The position numbers were made by a program, and so were the translations under genes. From contig CABSJA010000067.1 in the NCBI GenBank assembly GCA_902477915.1, positions 1 through 5,900 on the forward strand: a stretch of DNA of 5,900 nt, in the 5' to 3' direction. The notes below the pieces were generated by a model. The model was not told the DNA's origin and did no database searches. It was given only the letters and a program-made list of their open reading frames with translations. Shown one piece after another: positions 1 through 5,887 of this stretch (positions within the stretch are counted from its first letter, which is position 1; every line of letters begins with the position of its first letter). Source of the DNA: an uncultured Veillonella sp. Lineage in GTDB: Bacteria; Bacillota; Negativicutes; Veillonellales; Veillonellaceae.

Positions 1-2
1 CA

Positions 3-455
3 ATCGGCGTGTGGATTACCTTTATTATCTTGCATCACTACTTGCCTACAGAAACGTTAGAGTTCTCATTCTCTACATATTTCTTGATTTCTTTAGGGAT
101 TTTTATCATTTCCTTCTTGGTTATGAATATTCCTAGATATCTGTATATGTACTTTGATTCTCGGAAACAGTGGCAAAGTGCATTTGTACATAATAATATT
201 AAGATTCAAATGCGCAAATTACACCGTCGTATTTTCATGCAGCAAGCTACACTCACATCTGATTGTGACGAATGTACTGCTAATGAAAGCCAAGAGCGCA
301 TTAAGCATTTGTTATTGCAAATTCGGGATAAACGGTTCCTTGCAAATCGACTCAAAATTGCTGATGATGATAGAATGCGCAAGCAGAAGGTTAAGTTTAT
401 TATCGCCTATATTGGTTGTACATTAATTGAATTGATGCTGCTCATGAATTACTAG
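3..455 (+). CDS. Unrecognised membrane protein, 3' part only
   Basis: I do not recognise this protein. The reading frame is open to the left edge (the two codons before the GTG at 9 read Ile-Gly), so the gene most likely begins outside the window and the GTG is internal. Counting from that GTG, 148 residues are visible. A hydrophobic stretch at about 1-11 may be the end of a membrane segment, about 24-41 is a clear membrane helix, and about 129-146 is another hydrophobic segment almost at the C-terminus. Between them lies a polar, strongly charged region (about 50-128) rich in Lys/Arg and Gln, predicted partly helical, with a Cys-x2-Cys pair (C86, C89) inside an acidic patch. By the positive-inside rule this charged part is probably cytoplasmic. 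The gene ends with TAG at 453 and is followed by a strong terminator. Without its N-terminus no function can be given. Confidence 0.7.
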   Translation: MGVWITFIILHHYLPTETLEFSFSTYFLISLGIFIISFLVMNIPRYLYMYFDSRKQWQSAFVHNNIKIQMRKLHRRIFMQQATLTSDCDECTANESQERIKHLLLQIRDKRFLANRLKIADDDRMRKQKVKFIIAYIGCTLIELMLLMNY

Positions 456-469
456 GCATTGATTATTAA

Positions 470-486
470 ATAACATCATATGTTAT
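470..486. repeat. Small AT-rich inverted repeat
   Basis: ATAACAT (470-476) and ATGTTAT (480-486) are perfect 7-bp arms around a 3-base loop. The repeat lies between the stop codon of the left-hand gene and the main terminator hairpin. It is too AT-rich to be a stable hairpin alone, and may be chance or a minor addition to the 3' end structure. Confidence 0.3.
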
Positions 487-492
487 GGTATA

Positions 493-532
493 AATAAAAA
501 ACGTATCTCTTAATAGAGATACGTTTTTTATT
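493..532. terminator. Bidirectional intrinsic terminator
   Basis: A perfect inverted repeat with an 18-bp stem (493-510 with 515-532) encloses the loop TAAT. The core arms are ACGTATCTCT and AGAGATACGT. The outer part of the stem is an A-run on the left and a T-run on the right, so the transcript ends in a U-tract in either direction. It sits 37 bases after the stop of the plus-strand gene and 16 bases beyond the stop of the minus-strand DUF805 gene, exactly between two convergent genes. It should terminate both. Confidence 0.92.
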
Positions 533-548
533 ATGTTTGTTTTATTTT

Positions 549-1133
549 TTACCGTTTTTTACGACGTTTTCGAACGGTTTTTCTAATTTCTCGTTCTGAT
601 TCAGATCCTGGTTGTTGCATTGACTCGTAAGTTGGTCGATTGACAGGCATAAATGGAGGATTTCCGTATTGGTTTGGTTCCGGTTGTCCCGGCAATACCC
701 AAAAGAGGAAGCCGATGAGCCATACAAAAAGTTCCAGTAAGTAATTGAATGGAGATACAGCAGAGTAAGTATTGATGAAAATAATAATTACTGACCAGAG
801 AATCCCGGCCCATGCATTAAAGCCGATATCGTGAATACGACGGCCAAATAAGATGCAGGACAATGGGAAGAGTGCTGCTAATAAGATCCATATGATGACC
901 CGTGTAAACCAATAAGCCGGTAAGGATACAACAAAGTCTAAGAATAGATCATCGATGTAATGAACGATGTGGAATAAAATCATTAGCACGATAAAGCATA
1001 TGATAAATTGAAGTCGATTTAATCGTCCCGTTAGATTAAAAATCGATAGGCCCATACGTCGACCTTGGAATGCGATGAGCAAACCTACAGTACATATGAG
1101 CAGTGTTCGTAATACAACATAGAGTAAATCCAT
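549..1133 (-). CDS. DUF805-family integral membrane protein
   Basis: This is a 194-residue membrane protein of the DUF805 family, whose biochemical role is not established. Family marks are GRLNRLQF at 36-43 (the GRxxRxxF motif before a membrane helix), RRIHDIG at 98-104, and the Pro/Gly-rich LPGQPEPNQYG at 147-157 after the last helix. Hydrophobic segments lie at about 4-21, 42-60, 78-96, 107-120 and 131-147. Compared with a minimal DUF805 protein it has an extra N-terminal hydrophobic segment and a polar C-terminal extension (about 160-194). The extension ends in a very basic tail, with 10 Lys/Arg among the last 14 residues. The ATG at 1133 is preceded by AAGGGGA at a normal distance. Only 21 bases separate it from the upstream B6 kinase gene, so the two are probably co-transcribed; the shared terminator lies just beyond. 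The family call is firm, the function unknown. Confidence 0.85.
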   Translation of the reverse strand: MDLLYVVLRTLLICTVGLLIAFQGRRMGLSIFNLTGRLNRLQFIICFIVLMILFHIVHYIDDLFLDFVVSLPAYWFTRVIIWILLAALFPLSCILFGRRIHDIGFNAWAGILWSVIIIFINTYSAVSPFNYLLELFVWLIGFLFWVLPGQPEPNQYGNPPFMPVNRPTYESMQQPGSESEREIRKTVRKRRKKR

Positions 1134-1154
1134 AAGTTCCCCTTTATTTATAGC

Positions 1155-1988
1155 TTATAGTTGAGTTAATTCTGGCAAGACTAGCTCAAATGCTACACCT
1201 TGTTTCATAGATTTTACAGTATCTACTGTGGCTTGAATCGCTTTAGTAGTAAAATTCATTGCCAGCTCTGCCGCATCATACGGTGAATATCCCCTCATTA
1301 CTGCACCGGATAATACAGCGGTAAAGATATCCCCAGTTCCTGTAGCTTTTACAGGAATAAGAGGAATATCATATGTTTTTAAATAATCCGTTGGCCCATC
1401 ATAGACGGCGATGACCGCATGTGTTTCGGATGGTACGCTAGTCATGATAACCATATCAGGACCCATTTGATGTAATCGCTTGCAACGATTACGCAATTCA
1501 TCATCACTAATAGGATCTGTCGAGAATGGAATGTCTAATAAGAAACAAGCCTCTGTGTAATTAGGCTTTACAATGTGCGCTTTGGAAACAAGTTGGCGCA
1601 TTGCTACTACCATATCAGGTGTATAGATAGAGTAGAGGCGACCATCATCGGCCATAGCAGGATCGACGATAATCATTTGTCCCTTATTACCGAAACGATC
1701 GATGGCTTCTTCCACGAGATGAATTTGTTCTGGGGATGCCAAGAAACCACTTACAATAGCGTGAAAGTCGATTTCGTTTTTATCCCAGCAGTCCATAAAA
1801 TCTCTCATATGTGCCGATAAATCTACAAACTCGTAGTGTGGATATTCTAAGTGATTACTCAATACAGCTGTTGCCAATGGAACCGCTTGGCAACGCATAG
1901 CGCTGATGATTGGAATCATAACGGTTAGGGCACAACGGCCGATGGAGCTCATGTCTTGAATTGTTAAGACTCTAGGTACTTCTGTCAT
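1155..1988 (-). CDS. Pyridoxal/pyridoxamine kinase (PdxY/PdxK-like)
   Basis: This cytoplasmic enzyme is expected to phosphorylate pyridoxal, pyridoxamine or pyridoxine with ATP in the vitamin B6 salvage pathway to pyridoxal 5'-phosphate. It is 277 residues long, normal for PdxY/PdxK-type members of the ribokinase-like superfamily. Visible marks are the N-terminal strand and Ser-rich turn VLTIQDMSSIGRCAL (7-21), LSNHLEYP (43-50) of the substrate pocket, IVDPAMADDGRLY (107-119), KPNYTEA (141-147), and the anion-hole/catalytic motif ATGTGD (215-220) with D220 as the expected base. I chose the ATG at 1988, not the in-frame TTG at 2000, because GGAGGTG (1992-1998) overlaps the TTG and sits 5 bases before the ATG. 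It is the first gene of a minus-strand pair with the DUF805 gene. The sequence does not decide between PdxY and PdxK, or which B6 vitamer is preferred, so no symbol is given. Confidence 0.9.
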   Translation of the reverse strand: MTEVPRVLTIQDMSSIGRCALTVMIPIISAMRCQAVPLATAVLSNHLEYPHYEFVDLSAHMRDFMDCWDKNEIDFHAIVSGFLASPEQIHLVEEAIDRFGNKGQMIIVDPAMADDGRLYSIYTPDMVVAMRQLVSKAHIVKPNYTEACFLLDIPFSTDPISDDELRNRCKRLHQMGPDMVIMTSVPSETHAVIAVYDGPTDYLKTYDIPLIPVKATGTGDIFTAVLSGAVMRGYSPYDAAELAMNFTTKAIQATVDTVKSMKQGVAFELVLPELTQL

Positions 1989-1991
1989 AGA

Positions 1992-1998
1992 CACCTCC
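1992..1998 (-). promoter_or_regulatory. Ribosome-binding site of the B6 kinase gene
   Basis: GGAGGTG on the minus strand is a near-perfect anti-16S match, with 5 bases between GGAGG and the ATG at 1988. It decides the start: the alternative TTG at 2000 overlaps it and cannot use it. Confidence 0.85.
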
Positions 1999-2015
1999 AA
2001 AATACTATATATTTT

Positions 2016-2044
2016 ATTGTACGTTATGTAGGGCGTTCTGTAAA
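2016..2044 (-). promoter_or_regulatory. Promoter of the B6 kinase-DUF805 operon
   Basis: On the minus strand, TTTACA (2039-2044, 5 of 6 to the consensus -35) is followed after 17 bases by TACAAT (2016-2021, 5 of 6 to the consensus -10). Transcription would start near 2009, giving a leader of only about 20 bases that already holds the ribosome-binding site. This leaves no room for a leader riboswitch or attenuator. Confidence 0.7.
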
Positions 2045-2060
2045 TGTAATGATGTTATTC

Positions 2061-2076
2061 ATGAAATTAACTTCAT
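2061..2076. repeat. Inverted repeat over the opp -35 box (possible operator)
   Basis: ATGAA (2061-2065) and TTCAT (2072-2076) are perfect 5-bp arms separated by 6 bases. The left arm coincides with the -35 box and the right arm lies in the promoter spacer. Size and position would suit a dimeric regulator, but arms this short in AT-rich DNA can arise by chance. Confidence 0.3.
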
Positions 2077-2089
2077 AATGTAGTATAAT
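2061..2089 (+). promoter_or_regulatory. Promoter of the opp operon
   Basis: A perfect -10 box TATAAT (2084-2089) is preceded, at the ideal 17-base spacing, by ATGAAA (2061-2066), which matches the -35 consensus at 4 of 6 positions. Transcription would begin near 2096, about 28 bases before the oppB start. A strong -10 with a weak -35 is compatible with regulation by an activator or by a repressor at the overlapping inverted repeat. Confidence 0.65.
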
Positions 2090-2109
2090 AAAACAGATAG
2101 ACTTTTTAT

Positions 2110-2114
2110 GGAGG
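2110..2114 (+). promoter_or_regulatory. Ribosome-binding site of oppB
   Basis: GGAGG lies 9 bases before the ATG at 2124 and only 3 bases before an in-frame GTG at 2118. The spacing and the start codon both favour the ATG. Confidence 0.7.
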
Positions 2115-2123
2115 ATAGTGACA

Positions 2124-3056
2124 ATGACAAGGTATGTGTTTCGACGCCTAGGTGGCGCAATCATAATCTTATGGGTCATCATTACCGTAACATTTGCATT
2201 AATGCATGCAATTCCGGGGGGACCTTTTACAACTGAGAAGAAATTACCACCTCAGGTGAAAGCAAGTATTGAAGCAAAGTATCATCTTGATGATCCTGTA
2301 TGGAAACAGTATGGTGATTATTTAGGTGGTGTTATTACCGGCGATTTGGGACCATCATATAAGTATGAAGGTCGTAGTGTGAACGATATTATCAGTGATG
2401 CATTCCCAATTTCTGCGCAGCTCGGTTTATTATCATTAATGGTGGCTGTAGTAGGTGGTATTGCAGCGGGTGCTATTAGTGCTATGCGCCCTAATGGTAT
2501 CGTTGATTATGCGGTTACCGTATTATCTACCATTGGTATTTCTGTGCCTACATTTATTATAGGTGCCGTTCTTGTATATGTGGTGGGCTTTGAACTGGGA
2601 TGGTTCCCAGTGGCCTTATGGCGTGGTCCATCTTATATGGTTCTACCAGTGTTGACGTTAGCAGCACAACCTATGGCATTCATTGCACGCTTAACGCGCA
2701 GTGGCTTGCTAGATGTGTACCAACAAGAATATATCCGTACAGCTCGCGCCAAAGGTTTGGGTTCTTGGACTATTTTGACTCGTCATGCATTAGGCAATGC
2801 TATTTTGCCAGTTATTACGTACTTGGGACCATTGGCTGCTAGCCTTTTGACAGGTAGCTTTATCGTAGAAACAATCTTTGCTATTCCGGGCCTTGGACAG
2901 TATTTTGTAACGTCCATTTACAACCGCGACTATACGGTTATCCTTGGCATTACGATTTTCTATAGTGCTCTTGTAGTATTTCTTAATATTTTGGTGGATA
3001 TGATTTATCCGTTAATTGATCCACGTGTTACGACAGAGGAGGGGACAGATGAATAA
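2124..3056 (+). CDS. oppB: Oligopeptide ABC importer permease OppB
   Basis: This is one of two channel-forming inner-membrane subunits of an Opp/Dpp-type peptide importer. At 310 residues it is close to E. coli OppB (306). The N-terminal MTRYVFRRL, then a membrane helix (about 9-29) and the segment PGGPFTTEKKLPP (31-43) with IEAKYHLDDP (49-58), are typical of OppB more than of DppB or NikB. Further hydrophobic segments lie at about 97-119, 131-155, 172-189, 228-249 and 272-295, giving six in all. The cytoplasmic EAA loop that contacts the ATPases is at about 202-229 (EYIRTARAKGLG followed by the HALGN segment). NRDY (267-270) and the C-terminal IDPR (298-301) are also family features. I start at the ATG (2124); a GTG two codons earlier (2118) is possible. 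The gene is first in the operon and its 3' end overlaps oppC by 8 bases. Specificity cannot be fixed without the binding protein. Confidence 0.92.
   Translation: MTRYVFRRLGGAIIILWVIITVTFALMHAIPGGPFTTEKKLPPQVKASIEAKYHLDDPVWKQYGDYLGGVITGDLGPSYKYEGRSVNDIISDAFPISAQLGLLSLMVAVVGGIAAGAISAMRPNGIVDYAVTVLSTIGISVPTFIIGAVLVYVVGFELGWFPVALWRGPSYMVLPVLTLAAQPMAFIARLTRSGLLDVYQQEYIRTARAKGLGSWTILTRHALGNAILPVITYLGPLAASLLTGSFIVETIFAIPGLGQYFVTSIYNRDYTVILGITIFYSALVVFLNILVDMIYPLIDPRVTTEEGTDE
3038..3044 (+). promoter_or_regulatory. Ribosome-binding site of oppC inside the oppB 3' end
   Basis: GGAGGGG lies 4 bases before the ATG at 3049 (6 bases if the register GGAGG is used), within the last codons of oppB. It sets the oppC start and rejects the in-frame TTG at 3016, which has no such site. 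It also suggests that oppC initiation is coupled to termination of oppB. Confidence 0.8.
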
Positions 3057-3948
3057 GGAAGATTTTTTACCTATTGAACGAACTCCTCAAGAAGAAATTA
3101 CAAGCTTTATAAAACGTCCTAGTAAATGGGCGAGATTTAAGGTGAATCGCTTAGCTGTAGTAGGTGCAACCATCATTTTGGTTATGATTGTGTTGGCTAT
3201 TTTAGGCCCCCTTATTTCTCCGTATACTTATGCGGATCAATCCCTAATCGATGCGAACCAAAGTCCGAGCTTTAGTCATTGGTTTGGCACAGATACATTG
3301 GGCCGCGATATTTATACGCGCGTTATGTACGGCGCTCGCATTTCCTTAACTATCGGTTTTGTAGCGGCTTTCATCAATCTTGTTATTGGTGTTACCTATG
3401 GCGGTATTGCAGGTTACCTTGGTGGCAAGGTTGACCGTATCATGATGGGTATCGTAGATGTATTGTACGGTATCCCACTCTTGTTATACGTGATTTTGTT
3501 AATGGTTGTACTAGGCCCTGGTCTTACATCTATTTTTGTAGCATTAGGCATCGCGTACTGGCTTAATATGGCTCGTATCGTACGTAGCCAAATTTTGAAA
3601 GTTAAAAACGAAGAATACATCATCGCTGCAGAAGCTATGGGTATTCCAAAGCATCGCATTTTATTGCGTCATATTTTGCCGAACTGTGTTGGTCCGATCA
3701 TCATTACCTTAACATTGGCCATTCCAGAGGCTATTTTTACAGAAGCATTCCTTAGTTTTATCGGTTTAGGTGTAAATGCACCGATGGCGAGCTGGGGTGT
3801 ATTAGCTTCTGAAGGGATTAGTAGCATGCGCTCTTATCCATTCCAATTGATTTTCCCTGCTGTTGCCATTAGCGTTACCATGCTTGGTTTCGCATTCCTT
3901 GGCGATGGCTTACGGAATGTATTAGACCCTAAGGAAGGAGATAGATAA
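3049..3948 (+). CDS. oppC: Oligopeptide ABC importer permease OppC
   Basis: This is the second channel subunit, pairing with OppB in the inner membrane. It has 299 residues, against 302 in E. coli OppC. After a cytoplasmic N-terminal tail (1-34) comes a first membrane helix (about 35-57). The extracytoplasmic segment holds the family motif FGTDTLGRD (79-87), followed by YGARISL (94-100). Further hydrophobic segments are at about 101-122, 143-157, 160-173, 213-232 and 266-284. GYLGGKVD (122-129) and WLNMARIVR (171-179) are strongly OppC-like. The EAA loop that docks onto the ATPases is at about 189-211 (EYIIAAEAMGIP and RHILPN). SFIGLG (236-241) and the C-terminal GDGLRNVLDPK (285-295) complete the family pattern. 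The start overlaps the end of oppB by 8 bases and the stop overlaps the oppD start by 1 base (TAATG). No odd residues were noted. Confidence 0.93.
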   Translation: MNKEDFLPIERTPQEEITSFIKRPSKWARFKVNRLAVVGATIILVMIVLAILGPLISPYTYADQSLIDANQSPSFSHWFGTDTLGRDIYTRVMYGARISLTIGFVAAFINLVIGVTYGGIAGYLGGKVDRIMMGIVDVLYGIPLLLYVILLMVVLGPGLTSIFVALGIAYWLNMARIVRSQILKVKNEEYIIAAEAMGIPKHRILLRHILPNCVGPIIITLTLAIPEAIFTEAFLSFIGLGVNAPMASWGVLASEGISSMRSYPFQLIFPAVAISVTMLGFAFLGDGLRNVLDPKEGDR

Positions 3949-4928
3949 TGAATAACGCAATTGTTGATGTGCGCAATGTGTCCATTACCATCGAAACCTT
4001 TCAAGGTCCATTACGAGTGATTCGCAACCAAGATATTTCCTTACAGCCTGGCGAGATTTTAGGGATTGTAGGTGAATCTGGTTGTGGTAAATCTGTTATG
4101 GTGAATTCCTTAATGGGGTTGTTGCCATATGGTAAGACTAAAATTAAAGCGGACAAATTCATGATTGATGGTCATGATTGTTTAGAATTTACTGAAGACG
4201 ACTGGAATGAACTTCGTGGTACTACAGTTGCCATGGTATTCCAAGATCCTATGACCTCTTTAAACCCAATTATGACGATTGGTGAGCAAATGTATGAGGT
4301 TATTCATCGTACTAATGCCTATGGTGAAGATTACGATGAAAGAGCCATAGCCATCGATTTATTGAAGAAGATGGGCCTTTCTACGCCGGAAAGACGTTTG
4401 TCTCAATATCCTCACGAGTTGAGTGGTGGTATGCGCCAACGGGTATGTATCGCCATGGCTGTAGCAGGTCGTCCAAAGATTTTGATTTGCGATGAGCCTA
4501 CAACAGCACTTGATATTACTACAGAGGCACAAATTTTACGCCTTATGCAAACATTAGCCGTAGAGGCTGGTATTGGTATTATCTTTATTTCTCACAACTT
4601 ACGCGTTATCGCTCAAATTTGCGATCGCGTTATGGTTATGTATGCTGGTAAATGTGTTGAATCTGCTACAGTGGAGGGCATATTTAATGAACCTCGTCAT
4701 CCCTATACTTTGGGCTTATTACTAGCATTGCCGCAAGGAAAGTGGCATGGCGAGTTGAAAGCCGTTGAAGGTCAACCGCCAGATCTATTTGATTTGCCGA
4801 GAGGGTGTGCGTTTAACCCGCGTTGTAAATGGGCTATGCGTATTTGTGGTAATCGGATTCCTACGGTTACAAATGTTGGTGAGAATCATCAATTTACATG
4901 TTGGTTAGCTAAGTTGGAGGGACTTTAA
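3948..4928 (+). CDS. oppD: Oligopeptide ABC importer ATPase OppD
   Basis: This cytoplasmic ATP-binding subunit drives peptide import, probably as a heterodimer with OppF. It has 326 residues. All ABC motifs are present: Walker A GESGCGKS (42-49), Q-loop FQDP (98-101), signature LSGGM (158-162), Walker B ILICDE (178-183) with catalytic E183, D-loop ALD (187-189), and switch histidine H216 in SHNL. The OppD-type signature LSGGMRQRV distinguishes it from OppF. The C-terminal oligopeptide-transporter extension begins near HPYT (251-254). It ends with four cysteines, C287-x5-C293-x6-C300-x17-C318, a pattern that binds a [4Fe-4S] cluster in characterised Dpp/Opp ATPases; cluster binding here is inferred. 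The ATG overlaps the oppC stop by 1 base and follows AAGGAAGGAG (3931-3940). It overlaps oppF by 1 base at its end. A DppD assignment is the main alternative. Confidence 0.93.
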   Translation: MNNAIVDVRNVSITIETFQGPLRVIRNQDISLQPGEILGIVGESGCGKSVMVNSLMGLLPYGKTKIKADKFMIDGHDCLEFTEDDWNELRGTTVAMVFQDPMTSLNPIMTIGEQMYEVIHRTNAYGEDYDERAIAIDLLKKMGLSTPERRLSQYPHELSGGMRQRVCIAMAVAGRPKILICDEPTTALDITTEAQILRLMQTLAVEAGIGIIFISHNLRVIAQICDRVMVMYAGKCVESATVEGIFNEPRHPYTLGLLLALPQGKWHGELKAVEGQPPDLFDLPRGCAFNPRCKWAMRICGNRIPTVTNVGENHQFTCWLAKLEGL

Positions 4929-5875
4929 TGAGTTACGTATGGGAGACTGACAATCTCGTTAAAGAGTTCACCCTGTCAGGCGGCTTGTTTAAGCCAAAAC
5001 ACACGGTACATGCTGTACAAGGCGTGAGCCTATATCAATCACCAGGGGAAACCCTTGGTATCGTAGGTGAGTCTGGATGTGGCAAATCTACTTTTGGTTA
5101 TACCTTGATGGGGTTACATCAAGCTACGTCTGGCTCCATTTATATGAATGGTCGTCACATTGATCCTTATGTGGACAGACAAGCTGTTCATCCGGTGATG
5201 CAAATGGTATTCCAAAATCCTTACGCATCCCTTAATCCACGACTTACGGTAAATGCTATTTTAGAAGAGCCTTTGGAGCTAGATCCAAAGTATACACCTC
5301 GTGATCGCGTTATTCGCGTAAAAGAGGTGCTCGACCAAGTTGGATTAAATATGTCCTTTGGTGAGCGTTACGCTCATGAATTATCTGGTGGTCAACGCCA
5401 GCGTATCGGTATTGCACGGGCTCTAATTATGCAGCCTCAATGTATCATCTGTGATGAACCGATTTCTGCACTAGATGTATCGATTCAAGTGCAGATTATG
5501 ACATTGCTTGAACGCTTGCAAGCCGAGCATGGCATTTCGTACCTCTTTATTTCTCATGATTTAAACATGGTGCGCTACATTAGTCATCGCATGGTTGTTA
5601 TGTACTTGGGAGCTGTTATGGAAGAAGGTCCAGCATTGGACTTGTATGAGTTTCCACAACATCCTTACACCCGTGCCTTGACGGCCTTAAATGGTCCAGT
5701 TATGCCACATGCACCAATTGGGGCTCCTCTAAAAGGAGACCCACCAAATCCACTAGATCCGCCAAAAGGCTGTTTGTTTAGTGGTCGATGCCCAGAAGCG
5801 GAAGGTCGTTGCTTTACAGAGCGTCCACCTCTTCGCGATTGGGCGGATCGCCGCATCGCATGCTGGCACATATAA
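4928..5875 (+). CDS. oppF: Oligopeptide ABC importer ATPase OppF
   Basis: This is the second ATP-binding subunit of the importer, expected to pair with OppD under the OppBC channel. It has 315 residues. The early segment GLFKPKHTVHAVQGVSL (19-35) is typical of OppF/DppF. The motifs are intact: Walker A GESGCGKS (47-54), Q-loop FQNP (95-98), signature LSGGQ (152-156), Walker B CIICDE (172-177) with E177, D-loop ALD (181-183), and switch histidine H210 in SHDL. The signature LSGGQRQRIGIARAL is of the OppF kind. The C-terminal extension starts near HPYT (245-248) and carries C282-x5-C288-x6-C295-x16-C312, matching OppD and suggesting a second [4Fe-4S] site. The start codon overlaps the oppD stop (TAATG) and follows GGAGGG (4916-4921) at 6 bases. 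No terminator follows within the window; another gene appears to begin 12 bases later. Confidence 0.93.
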   Translation: MSYVWETDNLVKEFTLSGGLFKPKHTVHAVQGVSLYQSPGETLGIVGESGCGKSTFGYTLMGLHQATSGSIYMNGRHIDPYVDRQAVHPVMQMVFQNPYASLNPRLTVNAILEEPLELDPKYTPRDRVIRVKEVLDQVGLNMSFGERYAHELSGGQRQRIGIARALIMQPQCIICDEPISALDVSIQVQIMTLLERLQAEHGISYLFISHDLNMVRYISHRMVVMYLGAVMEEGPALDLYEFPQHPYTRALTALNGPVMPHAPIGAPLKGDPPNPLDPPKGCLFSGRCPEAEGRCFTERPPLRDWADRRIACWHI

Positions 5876-5887
5876 TGGGAGAATAGT

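Noticed and set aside
1575..1820. 81-codon plus-strand frame inside the B6 kinase gene
   Set aside because: It is antisense to a conserved enzyme, has no ribosome-binding site or family resemblance, and is a shadow frame.
1989..2000. TTG start for the B6 kinase, adding Met-Glu-Val-Ser at the N-terminus
   Set aside because: The TTG overlaps the GGAGGTG ribosome-binding site, which is correctly spaced for the ATG at 1988.
2118..2123. GTG start for oppB
   Set aside because: It is only 3 bases from GGAGG, and the ATG two codons later is better spaced and reads like a normal OppB N-terminus. Not fully excluded.
2001..2123. Possible riboswitch or leader regulation in the divergent intergenic region
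   Set aside because: Predicted leaders are only about 20 and 28 bases, and no stem-and-terminator structure is visible.
3016..3048. TTG start for oppC, giving 11 extra residues
   Set aside because: There is no ribosome-binding site before it, it would lie deep in oppB, and the ATG at 3049 has an excellent site.
3414..3659. 81-codon minus-strand frame inside oppC
   Set aside because: It is the reverse of a conserved permease with no separate expression signals.
5665..5871. 68-codon minus-strand frame opposite the oppF 3' end, rich in Gly/Arg/Ser/Pro
   Set aside because: The composition is explained by the reverse complement of the Pro/Gly-rich OppF C-terminus.
5875..5886. Tiny frame ATG-GGA-GAA-TAG overlapping the oppF stop
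   Set aside because: Three codons only. It most likely arises by chance where the oppF stop meets the next ribosome-binding site, although it could pass ribosomes to the ATG at 5888.
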